DNA from: Alphaproteobacteria bacterium
GTDB taxonomy: Bacteria > Pseudomonadota > Alphaproteobacteria > ATCC43930 > CGMCC-115725
Length of the DNA stretch: 9,895 bases
NCBI GenBank assembly: GCA_005884825.1
Contig: VAZT01000113.1
Span: 1-9,895 of the forward strand
Direction of reading: 5' to 3'
The notes below the pieces were generated by a model that was given only the letters and a program-made list of their open reading frames with translations, did not search any database and was not told the origin of the DNA. A program made the position numbers and the translations under genes. Below are positions 7,501 through 9,895 of this stretch, in pieces (position 1 is the first letter of the stretch; each line of letters begins with the position of its first letter).

Positions 7501-7527
7501 GGCAATCGACGCCAAAAAGTCGTTGCC
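7501..7527 (+). other. Inverted repeat / hairpin before the lysR ribosome binding site
   Basis: GGCAA, one bulged T and CGAC pair with GTCG and TTGCC, giving nine base pairs around an 8-base A-rich loop. The hairpin begins 5 bases after the trxB stop and ends directly before the AGGGGAA ribosome binding site of the next gene. As RNA it could protect the trxB 3' end or modulate lysR translation; as DNA it could be an autoregulatory LysR-type site. No T-run follows, so it is not an intrinsic terminator. Confidence 0.45.
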
Positions 7528-7539
7528 AGGGGAAACGGG

Positions 7540-8433
7540 ATGGATTGGGACAAGCTGCGGGTCTTTCACGCTGTCGCCGAGGCAGGCAGCTTCACGCATG
7601 CAGGGGAATCGCTGAACCTGAGCCAATCCGCCGTGAGCCGCCAGATCAGCGCGCTCGAGGAAAGCCTCAGCGTCCCATTGTTCCACCGTCACGCCCGCGG
7701 CCTGATCCTGACCGAGCAGGGTGAGCTGTTGTTCCGCACGGCGCGCGAGGTGTTCGCCAAGCTGTCAATGGCCGAAGGCATGATCTCCGAATCGAAGGAT
7801 CGGCCGAAGGGACCGCTCAAAATCACCTCGTCGGTCGCGTTCGGCTCGACTTGGCTGACCCCGCGCATCCGGGAATTCCTCGATCTTTACCCCGAAATCC
7901 AGGTTACTCTCGTGGTCGACGATTCCGAGCTCGACTTGTCGATGCGGGAAGCCGACGTGGCGATTCGCATGTCGCCGCCCCGTCAGCCGGATCTGATCCA
8001 GCGTCACCTGGTCAGCGTCCCGACCCATATTTATGCCGCGCCCGAATACATCAAGAAGCACGGCATGCCGCAGAAACCCGAGGACCTCGACAAACACCGG
8101 GTCATCGTCTTCGGCGAAGATGCCCGCCCGCCGGTGCAAAATGTCAATTGGCTGCTCGAGGCCGGCACGAAGCCCGGGCAAGAGCGCAAGCCGATCCTCG
8201 CGGTCAACAATTTCTACGCCATCCTGCGCGGGGTGCTCAGCGGGCTGGGAATCGCGGCGCTGGCGGATTTCATAGCGAACGAGCACCCCGAACTGGTACG
8301 TGTCCTCCCTGAGCTGATCGGTCCGCCGGTAGAGGCTTATTTTGTCTATCCCGAAGAGCTGCGGACCTCCAAACGCATCAGTGTGTTCCGTGATTTCCTA
8401 TTGCGGAAAGTCGCCGAAACCCGGCTCAGCTGA
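7540..8433 (+). CDS. LysR-family transcriptional regulator
   Basis: This 297-residue product is a full-length LysR-type regulator. Residues 1-60 form the winged helix-turn-helix (MDWDKLRVFHAVAEAGSF, then NLSQSAVSRQISALEE and LFHRHARGLILTEQG). Residues 60-85 form the linker helix, and residues 92 to about 290 form the two-lobed periplasmic-binding-protein-like effector domain (GPLKITSSVAFGSTWL, DVAIRMSP, LSGLGIAALADFI). The ATG at 7540 is preceded by AGGGGAA at 7528-7534. The frame stays open further upstream inside trxB, but only this start gives the canonical N-terminus. LysR-type regulators usually control a neighbouring or divergent gene together with a small-molecule co-inducer. Here the gene is co-directional with trxB, 43 bp away, and probably co-transcribed, so its target is not obvious from position. 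No specific ortholog is recognised. Confidence 0.94.
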   Translation: MDWDKLRVFHAVAEAGSFTHAGESLNLSQSAVSRQISALEESLSVPLFHRHARGLILTEQGELLFRTAREVFAKLSMAEGMISESKDRPKGPLKITSSVAFGSTWLTPRIREFLDLYPEIQVTLVVDDSELDLSMREADVAIRMSPPRQPDLIQRHLVSVPTHIYAAPEYIKKHGMPQKPEDLDKHRVIVFGEDARPPVQNVNWLLEAGTKPGQERKPILAVNNFYAILRGVLSGLGIAALADFIANEHPELVRVLPELIGPPVEAYFVYPEELRTSKRISVFRDFLLRKVAETRLS

Positions 8434-8441
8434 CCAATGCA

Positions 8442-8476
8442 TCGCAGTTTTCGCAGAGAGTTGCGGTTTTTGCAGA
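8442..8476. repeat. Pair of 16-bp imperfect direct repeats after lysR
   Basis: TCGCAGTTTTCGCAGA (8442-8457) and TTGCGGTTTTTGCAGA (8461-8476) agree at 13 of 16 positions and are offset by 19 bp, nearly two helical turns. They lie just after the lysR stop and upstream of the structured RNA region. They could be a tandem protein-binding site controlling that RNA, or a local duplication. Confidence 0.4.
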
Positions 8477-8556
8477 CGAGCCAGAAGAAATTCCGTCTGG
8501 TATCCGCGTGCTTAAAAGTCCATGTCTGATAAACGCGATCGATTGATTGCGGCAGG

Positions 8557-8668
8557 TTTCCGGGACTTGTGCCCGGGAAGAGGGTCTGCGGACCCTTACG
8601 TCTCCCAGACGTGAAGCCTCCCTGTTCAAACTTGGCCGGAACTTCGGTTCCGGCCATTTTTCTTTTTT
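8557..8668 (+). ncRNA. Candidate small RNA or structured lysR 3' UTR
   Basis: Four hairpins stand in a row in this non-coding interval: TTTCCGGG with CCCGGGAA (8557-8579, one G-U pair); AGGGTC with GACCCT (8581-8596, loop TGCG); ACGTCT with AGACGT (8598-8612, loop CCC); and the 9-bp UUCG-capped terminator stem (8634-8655) followed by a T-run. Between the third and fourth is an unpaired segment with CCTCCC (8617-8622), and the third hairpin also displays a CTCCC segment. Such pyrimidine-rich stretches can pair with Shine-Dalgarno sequences, as in the anti-SD-type small RNAs of alphaproteobacteria (alpha-r14 and CcsR groups), but no homology is claimed. The 5' end is unknown. No convincing promoter was found between 8434 and 8556, so it may be processed from the lysR transcript. 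The motifs expected of 6S RNA, SRP RNA or tRNA were not seen. Confidence 0.55.
8634..8668 (+). terminator. Strong intrinsic terminator with UUCG tetraloop
   Basis: GGCCGGAAC and GTTCCGGCC form a perfect 9-bp stem capped by TTCG, followed after one A by TTTTT, C and TTTTTT. It ends transcription coming from trxB-lysR and/or the candidate small RNA. On the opposite strand the hairpin is followed only by AAGTTTG, so it would serve the convergent DUF445 gene poorly. Confidence 0.9.
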
Positions 8669-8688
8669 GCGGCTATGGAATTCGGCGG

Positions 8689-9895
8689 TCACTCCAAAGC
8701 AAACGACAGCAGGTATAGCAGGCACCCGACCAGACCGCCGACCAATGTTCCGGTTATGCGGATATATTGCAGGTCACGACCGACAACGAGTTCGATTCGG
8801 TTGGTAAAGCTGCCGACATCCCACTGCCGTACGACCTCGATAACGAATTGTGCCAGTCCGGTGCGCCAGGGCACGACTTCTAATGCCATTGCCTCGGTGG
8901 TGCGGTTGACGCGCTTGCGCATTGCCGTATCGGCACGCAGATGGTGGCCGAGCGAACAGATAGCGGCGCCGACCGTGTGATCTATGCGCGATTGCGGAGA
9001 GGCGAGATCCGCCAGCAGCACTCGCCTGATATCATCCCAAACCGAGTCTAGCCACGCTTGGACCTCCGCGTCTTCGAGCAGCCGCAATTTCGCCTCTTCG
9101 ACGCGCGCGCGATAGACGGGCGATGTCCGCAGTCGCTCCGCGAGCTGCTCGATCTCCCGCAGCAGATTCCGGCGGCCCGGGGCGCCTGGTTCGCGCAGCT
9201 TCGAAAGGAGTTCCTTCACCCCGCCGATGATCGCCCTGGCGATTTGCCGGTTGATGGCCTTTGGGATCCACCATCGCCGGCGTTGCGCCTCCGCCGCCGT
9301 GTAGAGCTGCTCTTCGCGCTCTTCGAGAAACTCGCGGCAGAAATCCAGCAACCGGTCGAGCAGGGTCTCGTGAAAGCCGTTTGCGGTCAGCACCGTGATT
9401 GCCCGGCCGAGCAGCGGCGCGATTTCAACCTCCGCCAGATGCCGACCCAGGGCCTCGCCGATAAACGCGCGAAAATCGCGGTCGTCGATAGCGTTGACCA
9501 TATGCGGCAGCATGCGTACGAGACGGCGAGCGATGGCATCGGCATTTGCCGGCGCCGACAACCAATCGGCGACGAGGCGCGCCGGATCGATCGACCGAAG
9601 CTTCGCTCTCAGGATATCCGGCGACAGAAAATTACGCTCGATGAAGAGCGCCAACCCTTCCCCGATGCGATCCTTGTTCCGGGGCAAGATGGCGGTGTGC
9701 GGTATCGGCAGGCCGAGCGGTTGCCGGAAGAGCGCGGTTATCGCGAACCAATCGGCGAGCCCACCGACGAGGGCGGCCTCAGCGGTTGCCCGAACGAGCA
9801 GGATCCAGAACCCCGGCTGGGCCGCGAAACTCGTCGAGATGAACAGCGCCGCCATCGCTCCCAGCAGCAGTGTCGCAATCAGGCGATTTCGACGA
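8689..9895 (-). CDS. DUF445 (YjiN-like) membrane protein, 5' end outside window
   Basis: The frame stays open to the right edge, upstream of the ATG at 9855 (reading RRNRLIATLLLGAM before the internal Met), so that Met is probably internal and the true start lies beyond the window. About 401 residues are visible. They show an N-terminal hydrophobic segment (LIATLLLGAMAALFISTSF), then the family block with AALVGGLADWFAITALFR and LGLPIPHTAILPRNKDRIG, a long charged helical middle (EEREEQLYTAAEAQRRR and following) and a C-terminal membrane helix (ITGTLVGGLVGCLLYLLSF). This is the DUF445/YjiN arrangement of an inner-membrane protein with a large helical domain between two anchors. Its biochemical role is unknown. 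The gene converges on the candidate small RNA; its stop is 20 bp from the end of that terminator's T-run, and it has no good terminator of its own in view. Confidence 0.92.
   Translation of the reverse strand, partial: RRNRLIATLLLGAMAALFISTSFAAQPGFWILLVRATAEAALVGGLADWFAITALFRQPLGLPIPHTAILPRNKDRIGEGLALFIERNFLSPDILRAKLRSIDPARLVADWLSAPANADAIARRLVRMLPHMVNAIDDRDFRAFIGEALGRHLAEVEIAPLLGRAITVLTANGFHETLLDRLLDFCREFLEEREEQLYTAAEAQRRRWWIPKAINRQIARAIIGGVKELLSKLREPGAPGRRNLLREIEQLAERLRTSPVYRARVEEAKLRLLEDAEVQAWLDSVWDDIRRVLLADLASPQSRIDHTVGAAICSLGHHLRADTAMRKRVNRTTEAMALEVVPWRTGLAQFVIEVVRQWDVGSFTNRIELVVGRDLQYIRITGTLVGGLVGCLLYLLSFALE

Noticed and set aside
8499..8511. Sigma-54-like GG...GC promoter element before the structured RNA
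   Set aside because: The GG and GC are separated by nine bases instead of ten, and the surrounding bases do not match the consensus.
8540..8668. 6S RNA, SRP RNA or a tRNA in the lysR-DUF445 gap
   Set aside because: A GTTCAAAC stretch at 8624-8631 recalls a T-loop, but no acceptor or anticodon arms can be drawn. The motifs and long bubbled hairpin of 6S RNA and the SRP RNA core are not visible.

Overview
The window is a high-GC stretch of ordinary chromosome, most likely from an alphaproteobacterium of Rhodospirillales type. That placement rests on strong protein resemblance to alphaproteobacterial CarB, GreA and ELM1-family sequences, on the trxB-lysR pairing, and on the absence of mobile elements. 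It is an inference from remembered families, not a database result.

Layout, left to right. (1) carB, lacking its 5' part, runs from the window edge to 2241, followed by greA on the same strand. (2) A convergent Lrp/AsnC regulator on the minus strand shares a short divergent promoter region with an ELM1-family gene (relatives of the plant mitochondrial fission factor ELM1). That region holds a perfect inverted repeat lying on the regulator's own predicted -35 box. (3) The ELM1-family gene is followed after 6 bp by a 636-codon gene of unknown function. Its product appears to have a Rossmann-like N-terminus and several related beta-rich modules. (4) trxB has its own promoter with a consensus -10 box and is followed by a lysR-type gene; a hairpin sits just before the lysR ribosome binding site. 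(5) The space after lysR holds a pair of direct repeats and a chain of hairpins ending in a strong intrinsic terminator. This looks like a small RNA or a structured 3' UTR with exposed C-rich, anti-Shine-Dalgarno-like segments. (6) A DUF445 membrane-protein gene on the minus strand runs off the right edge.

Functionally the region mixes housekeeping genes (pyrimidine and arginine precursor synthesis, transcript cleavage, thiol redox) with two regulators of unknown target and two proteins of unknown role. No CRISPR array, phage, transposon, toxin-antitoxin or defence system was seen. The best candidates for something undescribed are the structured RNA at about 8557-8668 and the 636-residue protein with its ELM1-family neighbour.
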